A DNA stretch of 64,000 bases. It comes from Hymenopus coronatus (Eukaryota; Arthropoda; Insecta; Mantodea; Hymenopodidae). Below, piece after piece: positions 51,933 through 64,000 of the stretch (positions are counted from its first letter, which is position 1; every line of letters starts with the position of its first letter). The stretch lies in contig CM060883.1 of the NCBI GenBank assembly GCA_030762935.1, positions 91,704,001-91,768,000 of the forward strand, read 5' to 3'. The notes beneath the pieces were generated by a model. The model was not told the DNA's origin and did not search any database. It was given only the letters and a program-made list of their open reading frames with translations. Made by a program: the position numbers and the translations under genes.

Positions 51933-52790
51933 CTGGTGTGTTCCATTCAGTTAACTTTCTCTACATTAGTGTAGCAATTCTTAAAAAAAAAACTATTCTT
52001 CTATCCACCTACTTCATGATAATCGAGATAAATCTTAGTAGAATTTTTTTCTACTTTCTACTTTAAAGGAAAAGAGAATACTTGAGGCTAAAACGATAAT
52101 CAAATCTTTTAAAAGCTGGCTGCCATGTGGTTGAAATCTGTTTCTATGCATGGCCAAGAGTATAGAAATTTCCGTGAGAGAAAAATTAAGAATTTAATTC
52201 TAAAGCAATTAATAAGGAATATTTCAGAAATTGTTAATTCCACGAAAAAAAATCAAGTATATGACATAACTGATGTGTTTTAACGAGATCTACATTTCTT
52301 GTGTAGTAAGTTTTTGTCTCTTACGGTTTTCTATAGGAAAATTCAGCAAAACTCATCCAGCATAAAGACGTCTTTGGAGGCTATTCCAAGACAACTCAAG
52401 ATATACAGTTTATTTGTCATATAAATGTACGCTATTTTAATCAAAATCGTTTGAGCCAATTTTTAGAAAATAAAAATTTTCAATTTTTTTCCACGTAAAG
52501 GGTAGATTGCGGTAGGAGGATTATTCTCCAAATTTTCGTGCCGCAAACCTGGAAGATACTAAACTTAAATATAAAGTTTGGTATTTTACCTACTTTTGGT
52601 TTTTGAGCTATCATGTTCACAGACATACGGACACGCGCGCGATGATCTTTTTCCAAAATGCTTTTTTCTGGATACAGGGGCCTAAAACGTGTATTTCCGG
52701 TGAAATCTCGGTATCGAATTTTTGGGTGGAATGCATTACCTGCCTTCTCTATACATTATGCACATAGTACGTGTAGAGAAAGTAAAAACG
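51933..52790 (-). repeat. Non-autonomous repeat module, copy 2
   Basis: Begins GTGTGTTCCATTCAGTTAAC and TTTCTCTACATTAGTGTAGC and ends after GGTGAAATCTCGGTATCGAA in CTTCTCTATACATTATGCAC, then the palindromic ATAGTACGTGTAGAGAAAGT. It has the short CA-rich position (ACACGCGCGCGATG) where copies 3 and 4 have TG runs. A second partial end follows at 52790-52900. Confidence 0.72.
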
Positions 52791-52969
52791 TTTTTTTATT
52801 GAGGGGGTCTCAAAATATATTTCCGGTGAAATCTCGGTATGGAATTCCGGGTGCCAGACAATAACTTCTCTATGCACTTTGTAGGTGCATTGTAGGAGGG
52901 GCGTTCAGTAAGTGTTACAAAAAGATAGAAAAATAAATTATTTTTGGCAGATTTTCACTTTCTATACAT

Positions 52970-53500
52970 GTACTACGAGGGTCGGCTGATAATTCCCGGG
53001 CCTCACACAGATATGGCGCCACTAGACCTGTTAGACGGTAGCATCGTATGACTTGTGTCTATAGTTAAAGGTCAATAGCTTATTTAGTTTTCGAATGACA
53101 GCGTTTTAAACAAGACAACTTTAGAGTTTTCACGAAAACGAACAGTGAAAGGCTTAACGTCTAAAGAAATCAAGGAAAATGGACAGTATATTGAAAGACT
53201 CTGCTCCTTCATATTCAGTGATTAAAAGGTGGGTTGCAGAGGTTAAAATGGGACGTACGAGTACAAGTGATAAGCCTCACTCTGGACGCCCTATAGAAGT
53301 CACCTCATTTGGCACAAAATAAAAAAAAAAAAAAAAAATCTTGTTTCTACACGACAATGCTCCGGCTCATCTTCAGTCATTGTAATGGGAAAAACGTGCG
53401 AATTTAAGTTGGAATTGCTTCAACACACACCCTATTCACCAGATCTAGCACTCATTGGCTACCACCTGTTCCCAGTAGCTATATAAGGTACGTTCTGGCC
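52970..53500 (+). mobile_element. mariner/Tc1-family transposon remnant, internally deleted
   Basis: A left-end-like ACGAGGGTCGGCTGATAATT at 52977 is followed by the transposase N-terminus with KGLTSKEIKENMDSILKDSA, VIKRWVAEVKMG and SDKPHSGRP (helix-turn-helix DNA-binding part). An A run of 18-19 bases (53321-53339) replaces the middle. The end of the catalytic domain then appears as FLHDNAPAHLQS and, shifted, PYSPDLALIGYHLFP, the last part of the mariner DDD signature region. Frameshifts in both halves; the 3' inverted repeat was not found. Confidence 0.82.
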
Positions 53501-54320
53501 CACATTTGCAAAATAATAGAGCAAATAATTTGTTTAACTAAATAATTTGCATATAAAAAAATTCCCATATAATAAATTTAAATAATAATTAGAGCAGTTT
53601 ATTTGGATATCTGCCAGCTAGCAATCATTGATGCAAACTAATGAGCCCGCGGAGCACGTCCCCCACAGACCATGCCCCCTCGCGAGAAACAACGCGGCTC
53701 GCCAATTATTGAGGTACATGGGACTTTGAGGGGTCATTTCGTATTGAAATTTAATGGGCATTCCAATTATGCAATCCGATTTTACCTACCATTGCACAAT
53801 ATAAACGTTATACATTACCGTTTTTGAATATTCATTATAATTAATTTAATGGTGCATGTCTAGGTATACGATCATAAGACGGCATCACACTTTACCTGTT
53901 TGGATATGAAAATGGTTAGAAATATTTAATATCAACGCTTAGTAATACAGAAACATAATTTCAGCGTTTTATTTACCGAAACCCGCATAAGAAATCGCCG
54001 AAATCACAAAATGATGAGAAATATAAGCAGAACAGATCTTCAAATATTTAACCCTTATGTGAATTAATGCAAATTATAACAAATAAAAGAAGTATATGAC
54101 TCAGGGAAGAAGGAAAACAGGAATCACATATATAATTTATTTATTTTTTATTTCATTGCAGAGCTGAGTATTACCTCGGAAATGGACCTTTTGTTGGGGG
54201 GGGGGTGTGCATTCATCTAATACTTTGGGGATGAAATGTCCATGAGTCAATAGTACGATAAAATTCAAATTAAATGCAGTAGCTCTTCGATGAACAAATT
54301 ACACGCCAGCGGGAATCAAA
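53501..54320. other. Spacer, no gene seen
   Basis: A GC-richer piece at 53645-53710 stands out but matches nothing I know. A run of G at 54199-54208. Confidence 0.4.
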
Positions 54321-54329
54321 CCCTGATCA

Positions 54330-54780
54330 TCAGAACACACATACACAGATACGAACACAGACACATACATAAATTCTTATATTAAATAAAAAATCACGAA
54401 TTTTAATGCAATGCAATAGCGCTACGAGGAACATACATCGCGCATGCGGGAATAGAACCCTGGCCATCAGAACTTACATGCATACTTGCACGCACAAACG
54501 CATACTCACACGAACAAACATACACACGCGTACAATCCCACACATGCATACACTTACAAGCATTCTAACCTGAGCCACACAATTCCACACACCCACACAT
54601 CCTCACCTTAACGCACGCACACAGACACAATCTAATATATACATATACATGCACTCTTGCACATACGCGCACACATGCACAAACATGCATACACACATAT
54701 ACACAGATACACGCACACACAGACATAATGTTACACACGACTATATTTGCATTCGAACAACCATGCATACATACACAAGA
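54330..54780. repeat. CA-rich degenerate microsatellite
   Basis: Many interrupted ACACAYACA motifs; a shorter TG-rich counterpart lies at 59790-59945 in the opposite arm. Frames through it are meaningless. Confidence 0.8.
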
Positions 54781-56020
54781 ACACGAATTTCAATAACACG
54801 AGTTTTAAAAAAAATTATCCTGGAGTATTAACAAAACTACGAGATCGGCTTTCACAATTTAGTCAAAATATATTCAAATATACAATATCAACAATGTTCA
54901 CTAATATAAAAGGGAAAGAATAAATGAATTATCAATCGTCTCCTACCATGAGCGTACAATATATCTAAACAGGAAATCGCCCTACAACACATGTGCTCCT
55001 GACCACGCTAAAACCACTCTGCCCTGAAATACAAAGGGACACGTACCCTTGAGGTAAGACCATGGTCCACCCAGCATTCCATTGCAAGCCCAAAGGCACT
55101 GACTCCCATTGTATGAAGATATATTACTGACAGAAAATCGCCACTTTCACACATTCCCTCAATACCGAGCTAAAAGCGACAAATTCAAATTAAAAACCTA
55201 CTTTCCTATGACATTGCACATGATCATTCCATAAGAACCTAAGCAACTAAATTCGTACCAATTTTACTCAAACTTGAAATGTACCACTAATTTCCAATGT
55301 AGATACCAAATACATACTCTACACATGAGGCATTATCAGAAACATATACAACACCATAAACTTACACGTGCCTAAAAATTAAAATTGTGACAGTTTTACT
55401 GAAACTCGAAATATACCACTAATTTCCAATGTAGATACCAAATACATACTCTACACATGAGGCATTATCAGAAACATATACAACACCATAAACTTACAAG
55501 TGCCTAAAAATTAAAATCATACCAAGTTTACTGAAATTCTAAACGTACCACTAATTTCCAATGTAGATACTAATTACATATTCATATTCTACACTTAAGA
55601 TATTTTCCGAAACATATATCACAGCATAAACTTACACGAGCCTAAAAAATTAAATTCATACCAATTTTACTCAAAATCGAAATGCAGCACTAATTTCCAG
55701 TGTAGATACCAAATACCTATTCATATTATACACTTAATACATTTTGAGAAACATATACAAGACCATAAATTTACAGGTGCCTAAAAATTAAAATAATACC
55801 ATTTTAGGTGAAATTTCAAATTGCATTTCCGGATTTCAGTGGAAATCCCAACTTCACAATTACATGGATTTATGATATTCAATACATGCGCAACCAAACA
55901 AGGGCAAGAAGAGGATAGGTATCCATCTCAACCTGGCCTAATCTTATCTCGTCTAACCTAACCTAGGAGTATCCAAAGCTAGTTTAATCTAACACATCTA
56001 TGTGATCTTAACCCTCATAT
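54640..56020 (+). repeat. Left arm of the 54.6-59.9 kb inverted repeat
   Basis: The reverse complement of 58270-59870. The stretch 54716-55250 is almost identical to 59330-59860. The inner part is a tandem array with different copy number on the two sides. The innermost end (55900-56020, with CTAACCTAACCTAGG) pairs with 58275-58380. Confidence 0.9.
55240..55800. repeat. ~140-bp tandem array, left (about 4 units)
   Basis: Units carry CCACTAATTTCCAATGTAGA, a CATACTCTACACATGAGGCA-type part and CATAAACTTACACGTGCCTA; starts near 55255, 55390, 55525 and 55660. Confidence 0.85.
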
Positions 56021-58269
56021 TAGTTGGAGAGGTGGCAGTAACTTCCAGGCACTGTACTCTTTTATGGTGCTACGCCACAGAGTTCACATCTCTACTAATA
56101 TATTATCCAATGAAAAAAATATTACATGGAGGAAGGGATAGTGGATTGCCACAGAATGTCTTAAGGTCATCAGTATTGCATTTAAGCCATATAAAGAGAA
56201 CTTTGAAAATTACGTTTCTGTTTTATATAGCTAATCTAGCGAAGCATTTAAAAATCGGCATATATAATCTTCATTTCAAATAGGATCTGCAATCAACAAA
56301 ATTAATGATAATACATCCAATTTGATCTTAGAAATAATTTTATGTAAAACTACATGTAGAGCTGCAAGCTACACCTTCAAAGAAACAATCACTGATTTTA
56401 TGAGAAATGCAACAGGCCTAACCAAACTGGCAACATTGAATTGCACCTCCTATCAGAAAGGAATGTTCTACACTAAGCAAAAAATGCAATGAAAGTTTCA
56501 CTGTTTTTGCATTTTAATGCTCGTCAACTAGAATAAAACGAATATATCACTAGAAAAAATGATTGAATCTAGAACACATCTACAACCAGATGAGCATCAC
56601 CTAGTGACACCTATATAAAGAAAAAGCTCATAGAAAACCAGGATAGTGATGAAATAATAAGCATTTGTGATAGTGTTAACTACTTGTATAAAGTAGCACA
56701 GCACGATCTAGCTAAGGAGGCAACAGACCAAACATGATTGAGAGATACAATCTTAATTTTAAAAAATGTATCAGGAATCAAATGAAACGAATGCGATTTT
56801 TTCATTCAAGGCAAAATCAAATAAATAAATTTAAGTTACAATGACAAGTGATAGAAGGATGACATTTCAACAATGAAAAAAACAAAATAAACAGCAAAGT
56901 TAGCAGTGGACAGTGAACATGACAAGACTAACCCATCACAGCTGACTTCCTCACCAAGCAGAATGATGCAAAGATTACAATACAAGAACTCTGTTAAAGC
57001 AGTTTACATAGGCAGAGCGAACAAAATGGGTTCCGGAAATTAGAATTTATTAATTCACATTCAAAATAAATGATCTTATGATATACTACTTTAACTGCAC
57101 AGATTAATAATGCCTCTTTTCAAACTAATTAGGCCTAGGGCCATATTTAAATAAATTTACAAGATTATTCTGAAACCGGTAATATTACAATTTTCTTGAT
57201 AAATACCATTAAGAGTCAGCAGCAGTGTTTTTATTTATACCTATATAACACCATATCCAGTCATTTTCATTCAATCTAAAAAAGACCAAGTCTAACACAA
57301 TGCAGATAAAACGAAGGAATAGCATTCTGTCAGTCATTCGGAGATTGGAAGATATATTACATATATGGAATTATTCAAAAGCAAGGGTAAAGCAGCACAC
57401 ACATAAAAATCAGTACACACCTCTGGAAAATTTTCTTTAAGAAACTTTTACTGAACCTAACCCAACCTAACTAGCTCATTCCAACCTTGCCTAACCCAAA
57501 ACTAATGATCCTAAGCTAATCTTTGCCCCACTTCCTAGAAGAATGCTTAACATCAAAACTTTTCGTTAGTTAACTACACCACGTAATTAATCACATTAAT
57601 AAATATCATCGTGAATCTTTAACCTAACCTATCCTAACACAACCTAACTTCCTATAACAACCTAACCTAACCCAAAACTAATAATCCTAAACTAATCTTT
57701 GCCTCACTTCCTAGGAGAATACTAAGCATTAAATTTTTCATTAACTACACCACGTAATTAATCACATTAATAATAGCACATCAAGAGTCTTCTACCTAAC
57801 CTGATCTAACCCAACCTAACTAACCTAATCTTTGCCTGACTTCCTAGGAGAATACTTAATATCAAATGTTTCATTAAATATGCCACGTAATTAGTCACAT
57901 TAATTAACTACGTCACGTAATAAAACCAGAATAATTAACTACACCACGCAATAAACTACATTAATTAATACGTAGTGTAATTAATTTCATCAATTAATTA
58001 CATAGAACAATTAGTTGTAACCACGCTAATATATTATTTTCACTACAAAGTGGGAAAAGGATATGGCTGAATAACAGACACACAATTACATTGGAAAAAT
58101 CATTTATTAAAAATCAATTTAATACATTTTACATTTTCACTCTATAATACCTGAATTTTTCAACTCCTGTATGATAAGGGAGATTTCTTTTCAGTGATCT
58201 CTTTTGTAAGCTGCTTGTGAGCACATTAACATGCTTAGATGGTTTACCAGAGAATTTAAATCTTCATAA
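56021..58269. other. Centre of the inverted repeat, no gene; CCTAA-rich tandem part at 57450-57905
   Basis: Positions 56021-57450 hold AT-rich sequence without a credible gene. From 57450 to 57905 a repeat of about 172 bp occurs some 2.7 times, each with a cluster of CCTAACC/CCTAACT motifs, then CTTTGCCYCACTTCCTAG and CACGTAATTAATCACATTAA. CCTAA is the complement of the TTAGG telomere repeat of arthropods, but here it is interspersed and not a continuous array. Confidence 0.6.
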
Positions 58270-59870
58270 GAAAATGATTAGGGTGGGTTAAGATCACATA
58301 GATGCGTTAGATTAAACTAGCTTAGGATAACCCTAGGTTAGGTTAGACCAGATAAGATTAGGCCAGGTTGAGATCGATACCTATCCTCTTCTAGCTCTTG
58401 TTTGGTTGTGAATGTCTTGAATATCATTAATCCATGTGATTGTGAAGTTGGGATTTCCACTGAAATCTAGCAATGCAATCTGAAATTTCACCAAGAATGG
58501 TATTATTTAAATTTTTAGGCACCTGTAAGTTTATTGTGTTGCATATGTTTCTCAAAATGTCTTAAGTGTATAATATGAGTATGTATTTGGTATCTACAAT
58601 GGAAATTAGTGGTATATTTCGATTTTGAGTAAAATTGGTACAAATTTAATTTTTAGGCACGTGTAAGTTTATGTTGTGGTATATGATTCTGAAAATATCT
58701 TAAGTGTAGAATATGATTATGTAGTTAGGATCTACATTGGAAATTAGTGGTACATTTCAAGCTTAAGTAAAATTGGTACGATTTTAATATTTTAGGCACT
58801 TGTAAGTTTATGGTGTAGTAAATGTTTCTGAAAATGTCTTAAATGTAGAATATAAGCTAGTATTTTATATATGCATTGAAAATCAGTGGTACATTTCTAT
58901 TTTGAGTAAAATTGGTACGAATTTAATTTTTTGGGGACATATAAGTTTATAGTGTTGTATATTTTTTTGAAAATATCTTAAGTGTAGAATATGAGTATAT
59001 ATTTGGTATCTACATTGGAAATTAGTGGTACATTTCTAGGTGAGTAAAATTGAACGAATTTATTTTTATTGACATATAAGTTTATGGTGTGGTATATGTT
59101 TCTGAAATGTCTTAAGTGTAGAATATGAGTATGTAGTTGGTATCTACATTGGAAATTAGTGGTATATTTCGAGTTTCAGTAAAACTGTCACAATTTTAAT
59201 TTTTAAGCACGTGTAAGTTTATGGTGTTATATATGTTTCTGATAATGCCTCATGTGTAGAGTATGTATTTGGTATCTACATTGGAAATTAGTGGTACATT
59301 TCAAGTTTGAGTAAAATTGGTACGAATTTAGTTGCTTAGGTTCTTATGGAATGATCATGTGCAATGTCATAGGAAAGTAGGTTTTTTAATTTGAATTTGT
59401 CGCTTTTAGCTCGGTATTGAGGGAATGTGTGAAAGTGGCGATTTTCTGTCAGTAATATATCTTCATACAATGGGAGTCAGTGCCTTTGGGCTTGCAATGG
59501 AATGCTGGGTGGACCATGGTCTTACCTCAAGGGTACGTGTCCCTTTGTATTTCAGGGCAGAGTGGTTTTAGCGTGGTCAGGAGCACATGTGTTGTAGGGC
59601 GATTTCCTGTTTAGATATATTGTACGCTCATGGTAGGAGACGATTGATAATTCATTTATTCTTTCCCTTTTATATTAGTGAACATTGTTGATATTGTATA
59701 TTTGAATATATTTTGACTAAATTGTGAAAGCCGATCTCGTAGTTTTGTTAATACTCCAGGATAATCTTTTTTAAACTCGTGTTATTGAAATTCGTGTTCT
59801 TGTGTATGTATGCATGGTTGTTCGAATGCAAATATAGTCGTGTGTAACATTATGTCTGTGTATATGTATG
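58270..59870 (-). repeat. Right arm of the 54.6-59.9 kb inverted repeat
   Basis: Partner of 54640-56020. It is longer because its internal tandem array has about two more units. The outer 530 bp match the left arm with very few differences. Confidence 0.9.
58500..59335. repeat. ~140-bp tandem array, right (about 6 units)
   Basis: Inverse of 55240-55800. Units start near 58515, 58655, 58795, 58935, 59075 and 59210 and carry TCTACATTGGAAATTAGTGG. Confidence 0.85.
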
Positions 59871-60109
59871 TATGAATATGTGTGCATGTGTATGTATGAG
59901 AGTTGTGCTTGTTTATGTGTGAATGCTTGCAAGTGTGTGTGTGTTTAAACCTGTGATTCTTTTTCAACGACGATATCTGCATTGACACGACTCATGCTAT
60001 TCTCTTCGACTCGTACGATTCTTTTCGATTCAGGCGATTCTTTTTGAATGGCGCTTCATGCCAAGATTAACACGATTGATTCTATTCTTTTCGATTCATA
60101 CGATTATTA

Positions 60110-60293
60110 CTTTCTCTATACGTACTATGTGCAGTGTATAGAGAAGGTATTGTATTGCACCCAAACATTCAATACCGAGATTTCACCGGAAATATATGAT
60201 TTGACACCCCCTGAATACAAAAAAAAAGCATTTTTAGAAAAATGTCCCTGTGTGTGTCTGTCTAGATGTGTGTCTGTTTGTGTGTATGTGTGT

Positions 60294-60325
<32 letters not shown>

Positions 60326-60985
60326 CTTGGGCAGCATAGCCCAAAAACGAAAAGAACGTTAAATACCAAACTTGGTATTTAAGTTTGGCATTGTCCAAGG
60401 ATGCGACACGAAGATTTTCAAAAACAATTCTGCCCACCCGAAACTACCCTTTACATGGAAAAAAGTTCGAAAAGTTTGATTTTATGAAAAATGGCTGTAA
60501 CGAATTTGATTAAAATTTCTTATATTTAAGATATTTACTTGCCAATTAAAATGAGTATGTTGAATTTTCTGGGAATAGTCTCTGAAGACTACTTTATTCT
60601 GGATGAACTTTACGGAATTTTGCATAATTGCTAAACTGTAAGAGACGGACGAAAACTTATAACATAAAAAATTTAGAGCACGTTAAATTACATAGTATAT
60701 GTTATATATTATTTTCTTGGAGAAGATCGTTTTTGAGATATTCCTTGTTTTTGGTTTCAGCTTTGAAAAACATACAGAAATTTATCAGCTCCTGTCTATA
60801 CAAATAAAGGAACTTCAGTCACATAGCAACCAGCTTTTGACTATCACTTTAACCTATCTCCCTTATCTCTACTTACAAGGAAGCAAGTAATAGGACTATT
60901 TCTGCTAGTTTTTTCTCGATTAGATGAAGTAAATAGAATGATTTGTTGTAGAAATGTAGAGAAAGTCATGTGAATGGAACACATC
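60110..60985 (+). repeat. Non-autonomous repeat module, copy 3, with TG microsatellite
   Basis: Opens with a palindrome around CGTACTATGTGCAGTGTATA and AGAGAAGG, continues with CAATACCGAGATTTCACCGG, an interrupted TG run (60249-60325), then TTAAATACCAAACTTGGTAT and CGAAGATTTTCAAAA. It ends in GTAGAGAAAGTCATGTGAAT. The ORF on the plus strand through the first part is not conserved in the other copies. Confidence 0.75.
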
Positions 60986-61127
60986 AGATTAGTTTTGAAC
61001 AACGATTCATGTTGAGACTAGCGATTCTCGCAATTCTTTTTGAACGGCGCTTCATGCCAAGACTGACAGGATTCATACGAATCGTTCATAAATCGCCCCA
61101 TGGCTGCTAATAAAACTATTCCGATAA

Positions 61128-62400
<1,273 letters not shown>

Positions 62401-64000
62401 CACATCATTTTAGCTTTAAGGTACTATTAAGTAAAGAACACTCACAAGTATTGTCTATGATGAAATGAATTGTGAGAGATTGCGTAAGAGCCGTACGCCG
62501 CGCATCAGCTTGCTCCAGCTTCAGATCCATCTAGCGCTGAATGTATGCAATGCGTTAACATTCGTGGTGCTAATAAGTTATTTTATGTACTTCATTTAAT
62601 ATAAAAAAGTGACGCAGAGTTTTATAATTTCTTATCAATAATAATGGAGTAAGTTGATCCTGAAAACCAAATAAAACAGTGGCCACACGTCAGAGTAAAC
62701 TAATTCATTCTCTGGCAAACAGATGGCATAGCTACTTCCTTAATTAATCTTCCCGTTACGACTGTTTAATGCTACTTTATTTAGTCTCAGTGGTAATACT
62801 AGATTGAATTAAAACTACCTACTGCTTGAATAAACACTACAAAAAAGTAAACTTTTATAGTAAAGAGTGCAACTGGAATCACGAATCAACGTTCAGCAGC
62901 GGAAGTTTAAATAGAGGTAAGTTTAACCGTGTAATCCAATGTTTAAGCACATATCTGTAGGTATGTCAGGTTGTTCTTTTATTGACCGATAGGTAGCTAC
63001 CGTTATTGCCTATTGGGCTACCATAAAGCATGTATGCTTACGATCTTCTTTGAAGGGCAGTAAGCCTTCTTACCAAAGTCAACCGAAGTAAGCATTTAGA
63101 GGACCTGGGTCTTAACGGATATTCATTTTTATCTTCCCGTGAAACCTTCTAATATTTTCCATCATTTTAACCTTCTAGAAATTGTAATATTTATATTACA
63201 TTTGTTTCATTTGTATAACCTGATGTAACATTTAGGACTAGAATTGGGATACTAACGGCACTAAACGAATGCAGATTATTGTACCTATACTCCACAATGG
63301 CGAGCCCACGGGTGGGAGGGATGAGGCACGGAACGACAGGATCCCTACAGTTTCCAGATTAAAGTTCCCTGACAGTGGGACTCCGGCCCCAGCAGGGGCA
63401 GTTCTCATCTCAGCAACCAACCAAGGTCGGGAGAGTCATAGTAAGCATCCTTTGTCATTATTACTATACGATGGTTACAACAGTTGCCAATATGTGGCTA
63501 CTTTTGTTATTCTGTCATTAGAGCCGCTTTATAGTTATTATTGGTCTGTTATGGACGTTTAGGGCCCTAAGCCGCAAAGCGTAGCCGAGGGATCTGTGAA
63601 GCTAAAACCCCAATGATCCCAAGAAGTGGTCAAAACTTTGACAATCAGGCGACTTTCACATCTGAACAACTTAATGTTTTCAACACTTTCAGATATAGAT
63701 CGCCAGTAGAAGTCACTTAAATTACTTCTTGAGAGCGTTGTGTGTGTCTGTCTGTCCTTACGTCCGTTTGTGTGTGTGCTATAAGCATTGAATAGCTTTA
63801 CCAATAAATGAAGTGACAATGGAAGCAACATGCAGCGACCCAGGGAAAGTCATGAGGCATGTAGGCCAGTCATAGGGATCAAACCCACAACTTCCCGAAT
63901 GCAGGCCATAATCACATCTATAGTCATATTGAGTTTTCACATAAGAGTTTTCAATTAATAAAAAAGAAAACTAATAAAACACAAAGATATATATGTCACA
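62401..64000. other. Right-edge region, no gene recognised
   Basis: A GC-richer piece at 63280-63430 has an open frame of about 97 codons from 63269 with no family resemblance. Positions 63545-63900 look like moderately complex sequence without a readable protein. Confidence 0.4.

Noticed and set aside
56002..56283. 93-codon plus-strand frame in the centre of the inverted repeat
   Set aside because: No motif, low-complexity surroundings and partly inside the repeat arm; likely chance.

Overview
The window reads as arthropod-type nuclear DNA made almost entirely of mobile elements and repeats. The evidence is eukaryotic transposon families throughout (two Polinton/Maverick-like elements, Ty3/gypsy, jockey- and I-type non-LTR elements, a Penelope-like element, mariner, two tRNA-derived SINE families), spliceosomal-type exon borders, AT-rich tandem satellites and clusters of CCTAA, which is the arthropod telomere motif. 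The species cannot be fixed from the sequence. No intact cellular gene, rRNA gene or free-standing tRNA gene was seen. Almost every coding region is broken by stops or frameshifts, so most calls are pseudogenes.

Layout. 1-7.3 kb: a fairly well preserved, higher-GC Polinton, all genes on the minus strand (protein-primed DNA polymerase B, packaging ATPase, small conserved proteins, integrase with chromodomain, start of a capsid-type gene), cut by the left window edge. 7.4-9.65 kb: a 35-bp minisatellite, a short Ser-rich ORF, roughly 343-bp direct repeats and a foldback element. 9.9-20.1 kb: a second, much older and AT-rich Polinton/adintovirus-like element with two divergent gene blocks. The minus block holds the ATPase, an unassigned gene, a PLA2-like gene, small proteins, a cysteine protease, coiled-coil genes and an integrase. 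The plus block holds the penton, a major-capsid-like gene and a matrix-metalloprotease gene. A Bro-N gene lies at the left end. This combination is the most unusual thing in the window. 21.1-25.3 kb: a 47-bp tandem array, then a decayed gypsy element.

25.4-44.8 kb: a large interrupted inverted duplication. Each arm carries, from outside in, a dimeric ~140-bp satellite, a second tandem repeat, a relic of an unidentified multi-exon gene, the end of a Penelope-like element (with a hammerhead-like motif) and the 3' part of a jockey element. The centre holds the Penelope GIY-YIG endonuclease region and the rest of the jockey element, which is inserted inside the Penelope element. Later insertions (a SINE and a 2.7-kb foldback in the left arm, a different SINE in the right arm) show that the duplication is old.

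46.2-49.6 kb: a decayed non-LTR element with endonuclease, RT and RNase H remains. 51.2-62.4 kb: a second nested inverted structure of paired non-autonomous repeat modules, a mariner remnant, a 1.4-1.6-kb inverted repeat with an internal ~140-bp tandem array, a CCTAA-rich centre and a pure TG tract of about 443 bp. 62.4-64 kb: nothing recognisable. Elements of the same class acted together in the past (integrase, polymerase, protease, ATPase and capsid of the Polintons), but nothing here looks currently autonomous.
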